NCBI GenBank assembly: GCA_018350325.1
Contig: JAEVLN010000011.1
Coordinates: 2,786,449-2,850,448 of the forward strand
DNA length: 64,000 nucleotides
Origin: Globodera rostochiensis
Taxonomy: Eukaryota; Nematoda; Chromadorea; Rhabditida; Heteroderidae
Direction of reading: 5' to 3'
Shown here: positions 55,128-64,000 of the stretch, piece after piece
Layout of the letters: the number at the start of each line of letters is the position of its first letter
Position numbering within the stretch: the first letter of the stretch is position 1
Position numbers and translations under genes: made by a program
The notes under the pieces: model-generated
Databases searched by the model: none
What the model was told of the DNA's origin: nothing
What the model saw: only the letters and a program-made list of their open reading frames with translations

Positions 55128-55964
55128 TTTGAAGGCAATCGCTGGAGGGGACGGATATATAAAGGGAAGACAAATGGCGGCGGTTGGGTTGTCAAAGTAA
55201 CCGAACGGCGCGACGTTGGAGGGGAGAAGGGACGTCGAACGGCAGAAAGTTAATGCCAATTCCTATCACTCGAGCATTGGTCAAAAAGTCGGCATGGACG
55301 GACCCAACAAATGTTTGGAGGGAATCGCTTCTTCCTTTTAAAGCCCGAACTTTTCGGCATTTCCTCTTTCGTTCACCCAATCTTTTTTCTCATTCGTTTT
55401 TTGACTTTATTGCGTCATTCTCACATAATATGTACATATTATTCATTTAATTTCTTTCTTCCACCCGCCGTTTATTCCTTCTTTCCATCCTTCGCCCTCT
55501 CATTCTTTTCTCGGATTCTCGACATTAAAGGAAAACTTTTCACGTCAATACTTTCTCTTTCTTTCCCCGTTCTTCTTTCTCTTCGTTGCCTCTCTCTCTC
55601 TCTCTAACTCTCTTTTCGCCGAATGCCCATCTCTTCCTTTACTCTTTCAGCTTCCAACACGTTCACCCCACGCCTCTTCCTTTTTTTGGTTAAGCTCGTC
55701 ATTGAGTCAGCTACACATTCTAAATAATTCCACGTTTATTTTCAACATTTTACATTTGCAGTTGTCCATTTTTGTAAGGAATGGTTTTGTAAAATTGGAT
55801 GCATTTTATGTTTTTGGGTTATTAGATGTGCGAAAGGTCGATTGTGCAAGATTGGCTTGCTGCCTAAACTGAGTGCGCGACAGTTCACTTCCTTTTGACT
55901 TCACTGAATATTTCCGCTTCATTGGACCCAAATTCCTTCTCCCCATTCTCATCACAATTCGGCA
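55128..55964. other. Divergent upstream region, CALHM and Flower genes
   Basis: Pyrimidine-rich on the + strand, with a short CT repeat near 55589-55607. No supported frame. Confidence 0.4.
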
Positions 55965-56943
55965 ATGCAAAATTTACTTCCCGGCAAATTTGGCCAAGCT
56001 GCGCAGGCGGCCACCACGGCACAAACGCAGATGAAAGCGGAACACGACCCGGACGCGGGGTTTTGAGCTGACGAAAAACCTTTCTCCCCTTTCAAAACCT
56101 TTTCTTTTTCAGGTTCCCGTGGTGGGTCCGTTTTCTGGCCAAAGGATTGGGCATCGTCGGAGGGTTTGTGGCCATATTCTTCGGTGTCATCGCCCTCATC
56201 ACTATCCATCCCGTTTGTATTGTCGCTGCCCTTCTCCAAATGTAAATAGCAAAACATTTTGAGGTTTCATTTAACAAAAAAATTTAGAAATTCAAACAAA
56301 ATCATAACTTTTATTATTTATTAAAAAGGTGTCTAAATGACGTAATTCCACCAATTAAAGCATGAGTCTGCAATTCTTCCGTTTCATCCCAATTTCCGTT
56401 TAGCACTGCCGGTTTTCTGACCATCGCCCTGGAGGCCCCATTTTGCTGTGCTTTCGTCGATTTCATCGAAAGAATTGCCCAATTTTCGGAGTCGCGTGCG
56501 TATTGGCAGAAGGCGGCCCTTTACGGCGGGATGGGCATCGTCCCCATTTTGTTGTGTGCCGGCACTGAAACCGTTTTGGGGGCCGGAATGATTTGCGCTT
56601 CGGGCGTCGCCTACGGTTTTATGGCTTTGGGGAAAAAGTGCGTTTGATCAGATATTTGGGGGAGGAGGACATTGGGTCGGAAGTTTTTCAATTGGATTCA
56701 ATTTGGCTACAGAAAATAGGATAAATCCGGGGCAGGGCCAATTTTTCAATTTTATTGATAGTGTAATAGCCGAATCTCGGCTTTTTTTATTTGTAAGACA
56801 TTATCGCGTTCGATAAAATGCTTTTTTTCAGAGCCGATCGCAGCACGATGTTGGGCGGGGCCAACGTTGCCGGCCAGGACCCGGCGTGGAGCCCCCAACT
56901 GAATCAGCCATTTCCGCAGCCGGCCGGATTCAATCAGCCGTAA
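55965..56943 (+). CDS. flwr-1: Flower-family calcium channel homologue (CACFD1)
   Basis: Exons 55965-56059, 56113-56241, 56404-56637, 56832-56943; 189 residues, normal for the family. After a short hydrophilic start, the membrane part begins PWWVRFLAKGLGIVGGFVAI. It continues GVIALITIHPVCIVAALLQI and TAGFLTIALEAPFCCAFVDF, which includes the conserved acidic LEAPF motif linked to calcium conduction. The last span is GIVPILLCAGTETVLGAGMI, then CASGVAYGFMALGKKADRST. The tail ends in Pro/Gln/Asn-rich sequence. Flower is a synaptic-vesicle/endosome protein that couples calcium to endocytosis and acts in cell competition in flies. Identification is firm; the symbol follows the C. elegans homologue. 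Confidence 0.93.
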
Positions 56944-57376
56944 AGAAAGCGACCAAAGATACTGATCGATCATTTCATATTCCATTTTTTCATCTTGACA
57001 CTTAATTGCCGTAATTACCCCTATTCAAACGCCCCATGTAAAAAACGATAGCGCATTTATGTTTTGGTATTTAGACTTGACTTCCAAACAACAATTTTAG
57101 AAAATTCAAACCCATCGTCCCATTTTTGATTCTTTGTCACCTTTGCCCAAACTTATCGAACGAGCGGTGGTTGTGAAGCGACTCTTTTATTCTGGATTGA
57201 AAAAAATGAAAACAATCAGCAAAGTATTTTAAAAGGAATTATTGGCTAATTATATTAAGTGGGTGGGTTTATTAATCGGAATGACTGAGATTTCGTGTTG
57301 AACCAATTAATGGATGGAGGGGTCTTTTTATAAATCCTGAGAATTTCGATGATTGATAAGTGCGGACAACGTGGCT
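56944..57376. other. Intergenic region between convergent genes
   Basis: 3' side of both the Flower gene (+) and the DDAH-like gene (-). No gene or clear repeat seen. Confidence 0.4.
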
Positions 57377-58508
57377 TTACTCACGCCTTTTCGTTGACAA
57401 TTTGTTTACGAGAAGACAGTAACGCGAAAAGGGTCCTCCAAGCTTGGTCAGTTCGCTTACATCAACTCCCCAAAGTTCGGTCGGCGGTTGCAAAATGTGA
57501 AACTTCTAAAAGCATTGGGCGAAATTTTCAAATTTTAAGATATGAAATAACTCACTGGCTCATTGAGGTCGAGTCGAAAGATGAGGCGATTGTTAACATT
57601 GAGACACGGCACCGCCTCCTCAGTCTCAACCGTTAACACTTTGTAGCGAAATGTAGCATCACGCTCTATGCACTGACAATGAGTCAAAAATGTTAGAAAT
57701 TTCAAATAAAAAACCTTAAGAATATTTTGAGATTCTTTGTCTCTTCCAACGGCCAGAATTTCGTTTGTTGGTACGGAAATATGGGCCTTGAGTGGCTTAG
57801 TGCCAGCGATTGGAATCGGAATTACCGAATAGTCGGCAAATGTTTTCGCTACGACCTAAAGAATAAATGATTAAATTACGGAAAACCGAATTATTATGGC
57901 CATGAAAAAGGTTTGTTGCGAAAATCTATTTACCCACCAAGGCGCCTTCAGTATTTGTGCCATTTTTTCGAATTCCCACGAATATTTCTCTTTCCGTAAA
58001 AACAACGTCCGACCCTTCGAGTATTACTGGACGCCCGTGGATTTGCATGGGCGCTTCCACAACTTGCCAGGCCAGCGAATTAAGTACAGTGACAAACTAA
58101 AATTTGGAGAATTCAATTCTAATCGCATTTGCAAAGAAATCTTTTGATTTCAGATTATACTACGTACTATGAACCTCATTGGTTTTGCTGATGACATTCG
58201 TCTTTTTGTTGTTGCTTTTGGGACGGGTCAAAAGCGCGGTGCCGTTTACCGCAACTGCCAAGTCATCCACGAAAAGGGATTGGACTGGCGGCTCATTGTC
58301 TGTCGTTGTTAGTTCGATCACTTCAATTCCCGCCTGGGCTAGCAAAGTAAATATAAAAATAAATAAATAAAAGCACCTCAGTGAGCGTTTCTGTCAGCTC
58401 TTGATATTGTCTCGTGGCAAGTTGAAAATCAACCTTGGACTTGGCCTTTTTCTCTTCAAATTTTAAGGACGGAGGCATTCGCAAAGTAATCGCGTGCGTA
58501 AATTTCAT
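57377..58508 (-). CDS. ddah: Dimethylarginine dimethylaminohydrolase (DDAH)-like protein
   Basis: Exons 58508-58377, 58333-58175, 58096-57938, 57855-57715, 57672-57556, 57505-57377; all phase 0, 278 residues (human DDAH1 is 285). Starts MKFTHAITLRMPPSL, matching the family THAVVR region. QSLFVDDLAVAVNGTALLTR matches VFVEDVAVV...TALITR; ILEGSDVVFTEREIFVGIRK matches the substrate/catalytic Asp block. NVNNRLIF and FSRYCLLVNK match the C-terminal block holding the catalytic Cys. By hand alignment the catalytic His of the human DGLHLKSF block falls on Pro (GTKPLKAH), with a His four residues on. The family hydrolyses methylated arginines to citrulline and relieves nitric-oxide synthase inhibition. 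Activity here is therefore doubtful, but the fold is clear. Confidence 0.88.
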
Positions 58509-59870
58509 CACTTCAACGACAATGCACTGACATCACTGTAAAGAGGAGTCTCTGATTCCCTTATTGTTTTTTAATTAATGTTGGCTCTCTACCAATTGAG
58601 GAGACTAGCTCGGATTTAAAAAGCCAGGCCCGGGATGAATCGGGCAATCCCAGTCCCCGATTTTTCCTTAAAATCCCGATCCCGCTCAACTCTAGTTTTC
58701 AACAAATGTAGCGGTGCTCATAGTCAGGAAAATTCAAAATACCTATTATGGAATTTGAGCAAGCTTAAAAACGGAATTGGGTCGGTTAAATTTTATCTTA
58801 ATAATCTCCAAAATCTTGTTTTTAAAGAGGAGTGGGTTCGGTGTCGCAAGGCGCGGTCGAGAAATTTTTAGAAATTTTGTTGTTTTTGTTAAGGGATTTG
58901 CAATCAGGATTCAAAAAACCGTGCAAATTTTTAAAAGTTGGCGATCTGCTCTTTCAAATTGGGTCAAGTCGCTTCCGGTCCCTAAACGGATTAGGTCGAA
59001 CACAATACCAAATGAAAGCTCGCAATAGCGTTATCATTAAGCAAAGATTTGCTCTTAGACAATTCTTAAAAAAGTTATGGCCAAAAAAGTGAAAAACTCC
59101 AAAAATGGCAATTTTTGGAGGTTTTATGGCTTTCGACCTTCGGAGACAATTCGACCGTCGGACCGGTAGCCGAGTCAAGTAAGGCCCACCAGGAAAATGA
59201 ATTTTGTTACTCGGTGACGCCATCTTTGGTGTATTTTTAACCCTCCGGGGGTAATACTCTAGTTTGTACCCCCCCCCCTTTTTTGAAAAAAATAAAATTT
59301 TTTTAAAAGTCATATAAAACATGTTTCCGGGGGGTTTTCGTGGTCGCAATCACGATTCTGACATTTATTTTACCCAGTTTCGAACTCCAGACCCGAATTC
59401 GAACAATTTTTTGAAAATTCAAAATTTTCTAAAATTCAATTTTAGCCTCAAAAACATACAAAAGACATGAATTCGATGAACGGCACCCAACTCGTTCCCC
59501 GCCAACTCGTTCCACCCCAACTCGTTCCCCACACCCAACTCGTTCCCTTTTACCCAACTCGTTCCCCTCTATAAAAATGGCTTTAAACCCCTAAAAATTC
59601 TTCATAACTCTTGCGTAGAGCGTATCCGAGCTCCGTGAGTGCCGTATGTCGAACCCCTACCCCGAATTCGAACAATTGGTCGAAAAAATTGGGTTTTTCG
59701 AAAAAAATTTTTTTTTTTAAAGTCGTTTAAAAGGTTCAAAATGCTTGTTAGAACGAAAGGAAGATCGAACGAATATGCTTTTGAGAACGATTTTGTTATA
59801 AAAAATCGATTTTGAAAAAAAAAAAATTTTTTCAAAAAATTGTTCGAATTCGGTTCGGGGTTCGAATTCT
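58509..59870. other. Repeat-rich region upstream of the LINE
   Basis: No supported gene. Holds a patch (58640-58700) related to the element at 26888-27056, AT-rich inverted repeats around GAATTCGAACAATT (59385-59460 and 59660-59870), and a CCAACTCGTTCC minisatellite. Confidence 0.45.
59485..59573. repeat. CCAACTCGTTCCCC minisatellite
   Basis: Five copies of CCAACTCGTTCC with 2-10-bp spacers, between two AT-rich inverted-repeat patches. Confidence 0.85.
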
Positions 59871-62250
59871 GTGTATTCCGCACCTAATCGTTCCAAAGCC
59901 ATCATGTCGAAATTTATCAAAACTGTACAAAAATATCTCGTAGATTACACTCTTTTGGGGGGTGACTTAAACTCCCCTTCTACTAACTGGCTCAACCCAG
60001 CAAAAACCGATCCAATTGGCGAACTCTCCACTCTGCTAGGCTTAACCCAATTAGTGTCAGAACCAACTAGAGGCCCTCATATCCTTGATGTTTGTCTCAC
60101 AAATACGCCACAACTCATTTCAAATATCACCATTGAACCCGGAATTTCAACCTCGGACCATAACTCTGTGCTTTTCAAACTTAACCATACAATCATGCCC
60201 ATTCCTAAATCCAAACTAATTCGCATATTATCACCTGAAATTCTTCAAAGAACCGCTCCCCTCCTTTCACAATTTGATCTCACCAATTTATTTTACATTG
60301 GGGAAAAATTCAACTATATTGTCAACCAAATTCACACTGTCATTTCGCTACATTTCCCTCTCAAGAAAATCCACCAGGGCCCCCGCAAAATCAACTACCC
60401 GTCCGAAATTAAGGAAAAAATCAAATATAAACATCAATTGTTCAAATTATGTAAAAAAGTCCCTCTAACCCACAAAGCTGAGTACAGGGACATCTGTTAC
60501 GAGGTCAAAAAATCAATTTCAGACCATAAAAATAACCTCTGTAACGATGTCACATCCAATCCCCAAAAATTGTTCAAATTTATCAACTTGCAAACAAAAA
60601 AAGCTGAACCCATTCCTACTCTAGTCTATAACAATAACACGTTTATTGGTGCCTCGTCTAAAGCTGAACTCTTTGCATCCATATTTGCCGAATATTTTAA
60701 CAATGTTCCAAATAATGTACCTAATACTGTCGGGCCCAGCTCTGTACACTGTTTAACCGACGCGTCCTTTGATGTCCAAACTGTTTTTGACCAACTTGCT
60801 TCACTTCCTGATAGCACATCCCAAACTGTTGAAGATGTCAATTACCGAGTACTCAAGCACTGGAGGGCCCCCCTATCCCCCGTTCTTGCAACCCTATTTA
60901 GGGAATCACTTGATTCAGGCCACATTCCCCATCAATGGCGCCAATCAATTATTATCCCCATCTTCAAAAAGGGCATTAAATCGGACCCCCTAAATTATCG
61001 CCCTATTTCATTAACCTCCTCAATTTGTCGCATCCTTGAGCGCATAATATCCAAACAAATTTTAAACTTCCTTCTCAAACATGGCCTCATTTCACAACAC
61101 CAATTCGGCTTCCTCCCGAAAAGGTCAACTGTCACCCAACTTCTCAAAACCTTCGAGGATTGGTCCGACCCCCTTGAGAACAACTTACAAATTGATTGCA
61201 TATACATTGACATCAGTCGTGCCTTTGACTCGGTCCCACATACATTTTTGCTGTCCAAACTCCACCACATTGGCATTAGAGGAAAATTGTTAAGATGGAT
61301 TGATAACTTCCTATCGGACCGCACATTTATTGTTAAAATTGAAGATGTAAATTCCTCCACAAAATCCATTCACTCTGGGGTTCCGCAAGGATCAGTTCTA
61401 GGCCCACTATTGTTCACCATATTTATCAACGATCTACCGAAAATAATCAGTCCCTCAGTTGGTATCCGACTCTTCGCAGATGATATAAAAATATTTCTCC
61501 CAATTAAAAACACTTCCGACTATCAACTCCTGCAAAAGTCTATCAATGATATATGCACATGGGGCGAGACTTGGGGACTTAAAGTATCAACAAACAAAAC
61601 AAAATTATTTCAAATCACTCCCAAGCCTCGCCATCCTCCTCCCAAATTCAACTATAGCATTGGGCACACCATTATTTCTCCCTCCGATTCAATTAGGGAC
61701 CTTGGCATTCTTATTCAAAACAAACTCAACTTTACGGGTCATATAAACACAATAATTAAGAATGCCTACTTCCGAGCCATCCAAATTTTAAATGCCCTCT
61801 ACTCTACCAAAATACTCACCTGGGCCCGGGCCTACAAAATATATGTACGTCCAATCCTGGAATATGCAACCGTTATTTGGAATCCATCAACAAAAATCCT
61901 TTCTAACAAAATTGAACGGGTGCAAAAAACATTCACACGTAGGGCCCTCACCAAATGTAAACTCCCCAAATGTTCCTATGATCAACGTTTGAAATTATTT
62001 AAACTGGAATCTTTGGCATCTCGTCGCAAACTTTTTGATCTCTGTATGATGCACAAAATATGTCACAGTCACACTCATTTCAACCCAAAAGATATAATTC
62101 CTTTCAACACACGCACTAGTCGTCGTCATTCTCTCCAAATCCGCAAAAAAAGAAAAACCCCATTTACTTCCAATTTATTCCTTCACCGCTGCACCAATTC
62201 CTGGAATTCCCTCCCCTCTGACATTGTCTCAATCTCTGCACTCCCACCGC
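59871..62250 (+). mobile_element. CR1/Jockey-type LINE, copy 1, 5'-truncated (ORF2 with RT)
   Basis: One uninterrupted frame runs from 59871 to 62384, of which about the first 790 codons are LINE ORF2. It begins inside the endonuclease domain (LLGGDLNSPSTNW, later ISTSDHNSVLF). The reverse transcriptase is complete: IIPIFKKGIKSDPLNYRPIS, QHQFGFLPKRSTVTQLL, DISRAFDSVPH, SGVPQGSVLGPLLF and the catalytic LFADDIKIF. The C-terminal region has a Zn-poor tail with WNSLPSDIVSISALP, where homology seems to stop near 62245. The frame is open and undamaged, so the copy is young. The 5' side (from 59871) is identical to 63481-64000. The point of truncation shares TTCT with the flanking DNA. Confidence 0.9.
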
Positions 62251-62266
62251 CACTGACCCTGGAAAA

Positions 62267-63046
62267 ATGGCCAAACGATCCCGGCAAGAGGCAAACCTGT
62301 CCCCCATCTCGACAAACTCTGACAGTATTAATGTATTGGTCGACAGTCAAATCGCAATTATTCAAACCACCATCGAATCAATGAGCAAACTGCATACTAC
62401 CCTCACTACCGAACAAATGCCTTTCCTTCAAGTGCTTATTACCACACTCTCATCACAATTCGAACTTCTTACTAAATCAATCCACCACCTAAAAACCAAC
62501 CCTCCAATTCCTCCTATGTCTGTCGAAATTTCTACAGAGGAACTCGAACGACAACGGAGCTTGGTGGTCATGGGACTGCCGGAAAGCACTGATCCTCTTC
62601 CATCGAAAAGAGCGGCGGCGGACAAAGCCCAGGTTTCCGGCTTACTCGATTCGTTGGGGATCGAGTGCGGCCCCAGTATTGTCTACAGACTGGGTCGTTC
62701 TTTCAACCCAACCCAGAAAAGTGCCCGACTCTTAAAAGTACTGTTGCCGGCCCGTGCCTTTCAGAGACAGGCTCTCACCGCATGGCGTACCAAAAACAAC
62801 ACTATCCGATCGAGCGCGTCGCAGCTGAAGAACATCCAAATTCGCGAGTCGCTGACACGTGAACAGTTGGAAGAACGCCGACGTCTGCATGCACTGTGCA
62901 CTGGAAAAAGAACGAAGGATGGACAAGATTGGATCGTCTACGCCGGCTCTGTCATTTTGCGCTCTGAGGTACACATCTTCCGCCAACAAATGCAAACTCA
63001 ATCGATACCTCCCTCAACCCCAAATACTCTCTCCTCAAAAAACTAA
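62267..63046 (+). CDS. LINE ORF1 protein
   Basis: 259 residues. Starts MAKRSRQEANLSPISTNSDS; residues about 25-85 are heptad-rich (coiled coil: DSQIAIIQTTIESMSKLHTT). Then comes the conserved LINE ORF1 core: LERQRSLVVMGLPES, LLDSLGIECGPSIVYRLGR, ARLLKVLLPARAFQRQALTA and QIRESLTREQLEERRRLH. Such proteins coat LINE RNA as an RNP chaperone. It ends one frame away from ORF2, with a few codons of overlap possible. Confidence 0.85.
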   Translation: MAKRSRQEANLSPISTNSDSINVLVDSQIAIIQTTIESMSKLHTTLTTEQMPFLQVLITTLSSQFELLTKSIHHLKTNPPIPPMSVEISTEELERQRSLVVMGLPESTDPLPSKRAAADKAQVSGLLDSLGIECGPSIVYRLGRSFNPTQKSARLLKVLLPARAFQRQALTAWRTKNNTIRSSASQLKNIQIRESLTREQLEERRRLHALCTGKRTKDGQDWIVYAGSVILRSEVHIFRQQMQTQSIPPSTPNTLSSKN

Positions 63047-64000
63047 TTGACTGGGGACGAAATTCATCACCTTCTACCGCGGCAAATACTGGTCTTTCTC
63101 GCCATCCCTTCAAATCTAAACAACAACTCTCTAACTCTAAAACATTTTCGCTGAATTGTGCTATCTTCAACTGTCGTTCAATCAAAAACAAAATCCCCGA
63201 ACTGCAATATTTGGCTAATGACAAATTCTTTCATATAGTCTTTCTGTCCGAAACTTGGCTCTCAGATGACTCCCTCAACTCCCAACTTTCACTAAATGGC
63301 AGATTCAACACATTTCTTTGCAATAGGTCAAACTTTAAAACCAAAGGTGGTGGCTCTGCCATCTTAGTCGACTCCCGCATTTCCGCTCAGCATATCCTGT
63401 CACTATCAAACAACGGGGTCGATATCTTAATCGTAGACTTGCTCAAAGTAAAACATTTCCCCAGAATCCGACTCATTTCTGTGTATTCCGCACCTAATCG
63501 TTCCAAAGCCATCATGTCGAAATTTATCAAAACTGTACAAAAATATCTCGTAGATTACACTCTTTTGGGGGGTGACTTAAACTCCCCTTCTACTAACTGG
63601 CTCAACCCAGCAAAAACCGATCCAATTGGCGAACTCTCCACTCTGCTAGGCTTAACCCAATTAGTGTCAGAACCAACTAGAGGCCCTCATATCCTTGATG
63701 TTTGTCTCACAAATACGCCACAACTCATTTCAAATATCACCATTGAACCCGGAATTTCAACCTCGGACCATAACTCTGTGCTTTTCAAACTTAACCATAC
63801 AATCATGCCCATTCCTAAATCCAAACTAATTCGCATATTATCACCTGAAATTCTTCAAAGAACCGCTCCCCTCCTTTCACAATTTGATCTCACCAATTTA
63901 TTTTACATTGGGGAAAAATTCAACTATATTGTCAACCAAATTCACACTGTCATTTCGCTACATTTCCCTCTCAAGAAAATCCACCAGGGCCCCCGCAAAA
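63043..64000 (+). CDS. LINE ORF2 N-terminus (AP endonuclease), truncated by the window end
   Basis: Open to the window edge; no in-frame ATG near the start, so initiation probably depends on ORF1 translation (frameshift or reinitiation). Endonuclease motifs: NCAIFNCRSIKNKIPEL, HIVFLSETWLSDDS (catalytic Glu), GGGSAILVDSRI, LISVYSAPN, LLGGDLNSP, ISTSDHNSV (catalytic His). Confidence 0.85.

Larger units (their letters stand above)
62251..64000 (+). mobile_element. CR1/Jockey-type LINE, copy 2, head-to-tail with copy 1 (runs off the window)
   Basis: Begins directly after the C-terminus of copy 1's ORF2, with no poly(A) or target DNA visible between. Contains ORF1 (62267-63046) and the start of ORF2 (endonuclease). 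From 63481 on it repeats 59871-60390 base for base, at an offset of 3610 bp. Confidence 0.85.

Noticed and set aside
62183..63224. Minus-strand frames over the LINE
   Set aside because: Shadows of ORF1 and ORF2, which carry all the recognisable motifs on the + strand.

Overview
The window is nuclear DNA from a nematode. Most likely it is a tylenchid plant parasite of the cyst-nematode type (Globodera/Heterodera-like); this is inferred from gene content and not proven. The evidence is a nematode transthyretin-like gene, a CX-module secreted protein, an astacin with ShKT domains, two members of a divergent F-box-like family, very short introns (many 44-60 nt), GC-AG introns, and extreme runs of G or C. 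I saw no bacterial features (operons with ribosome binding sites, CRISPR, IS elements), no rRNA and no convincing tRNA. Exon models were built by hand from splice signals and codon phase, so every junction is a prediction.

Left part (1-29 kb). On the + strand: the 3' end of a saccharopine-dehydrogenase-like oxidoreductase gene (1-1320, with a hAT-like MITE in its last intron), an F-box-like gene (2998-4894), and a C2H2 zinc-finger gene (5819-11099) whose 3.6-kb intron holds a CENP-B/Psq-type helix-turn-helix reading frame. On the - strand: a small secreted Cys protein (1635-2150), a rhodopsin-family receptor (12063-18006) whose introns are filled by three unrelated tandem arrays, and a second multi-pass receptor-like gene (25182-27420). 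From 18.5 to 23.3 kb the DNA is mostly G-rich satellite, including a 3-kb array.

Middle part (29-47 kb) is a compact run of - strand genes. Read from 5' to 3' of transcription they are: ZC3H10-like CCCH protein, CX-module secreted protein, astacin metalloprotease (EGF, CUB, two ShKT), ABCB9/HAF-type half ABC transporter, F-box-like protein, organic solute transporter alpha (OSTalpha) and transthyretin-like protein. Gaps are mostly 250-425 bp. A 601-bp foldback element with an 8-bp target duplication sits in a ZC3H10 intron.

Right part (47-64 kb): + strand ribosomal protein L11 and, 227 bp on, a TAK1-like MAP3K; a + strand Ly6/uPAR protein; a - strand CALHM-type channel; a + strand Flower calcium-channel homologue; a - strand DDAH-like protein whose catalytic His position appears to be Pro. 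The window ends in two head-to-tail copies of a CR1/Jockey-type LINE. The first is 5'-truncated and the second starts with its own ORF1.

No single defence-like or otherwise new system is evident. The most unusual pattern is that several minisatellites begin exactly at, or within a few bases of, gene landmarks (5' or 3' splice sites, a stop codon). In one case ten copies of a 49-bp unit each carry the same candidate 3' splice site.
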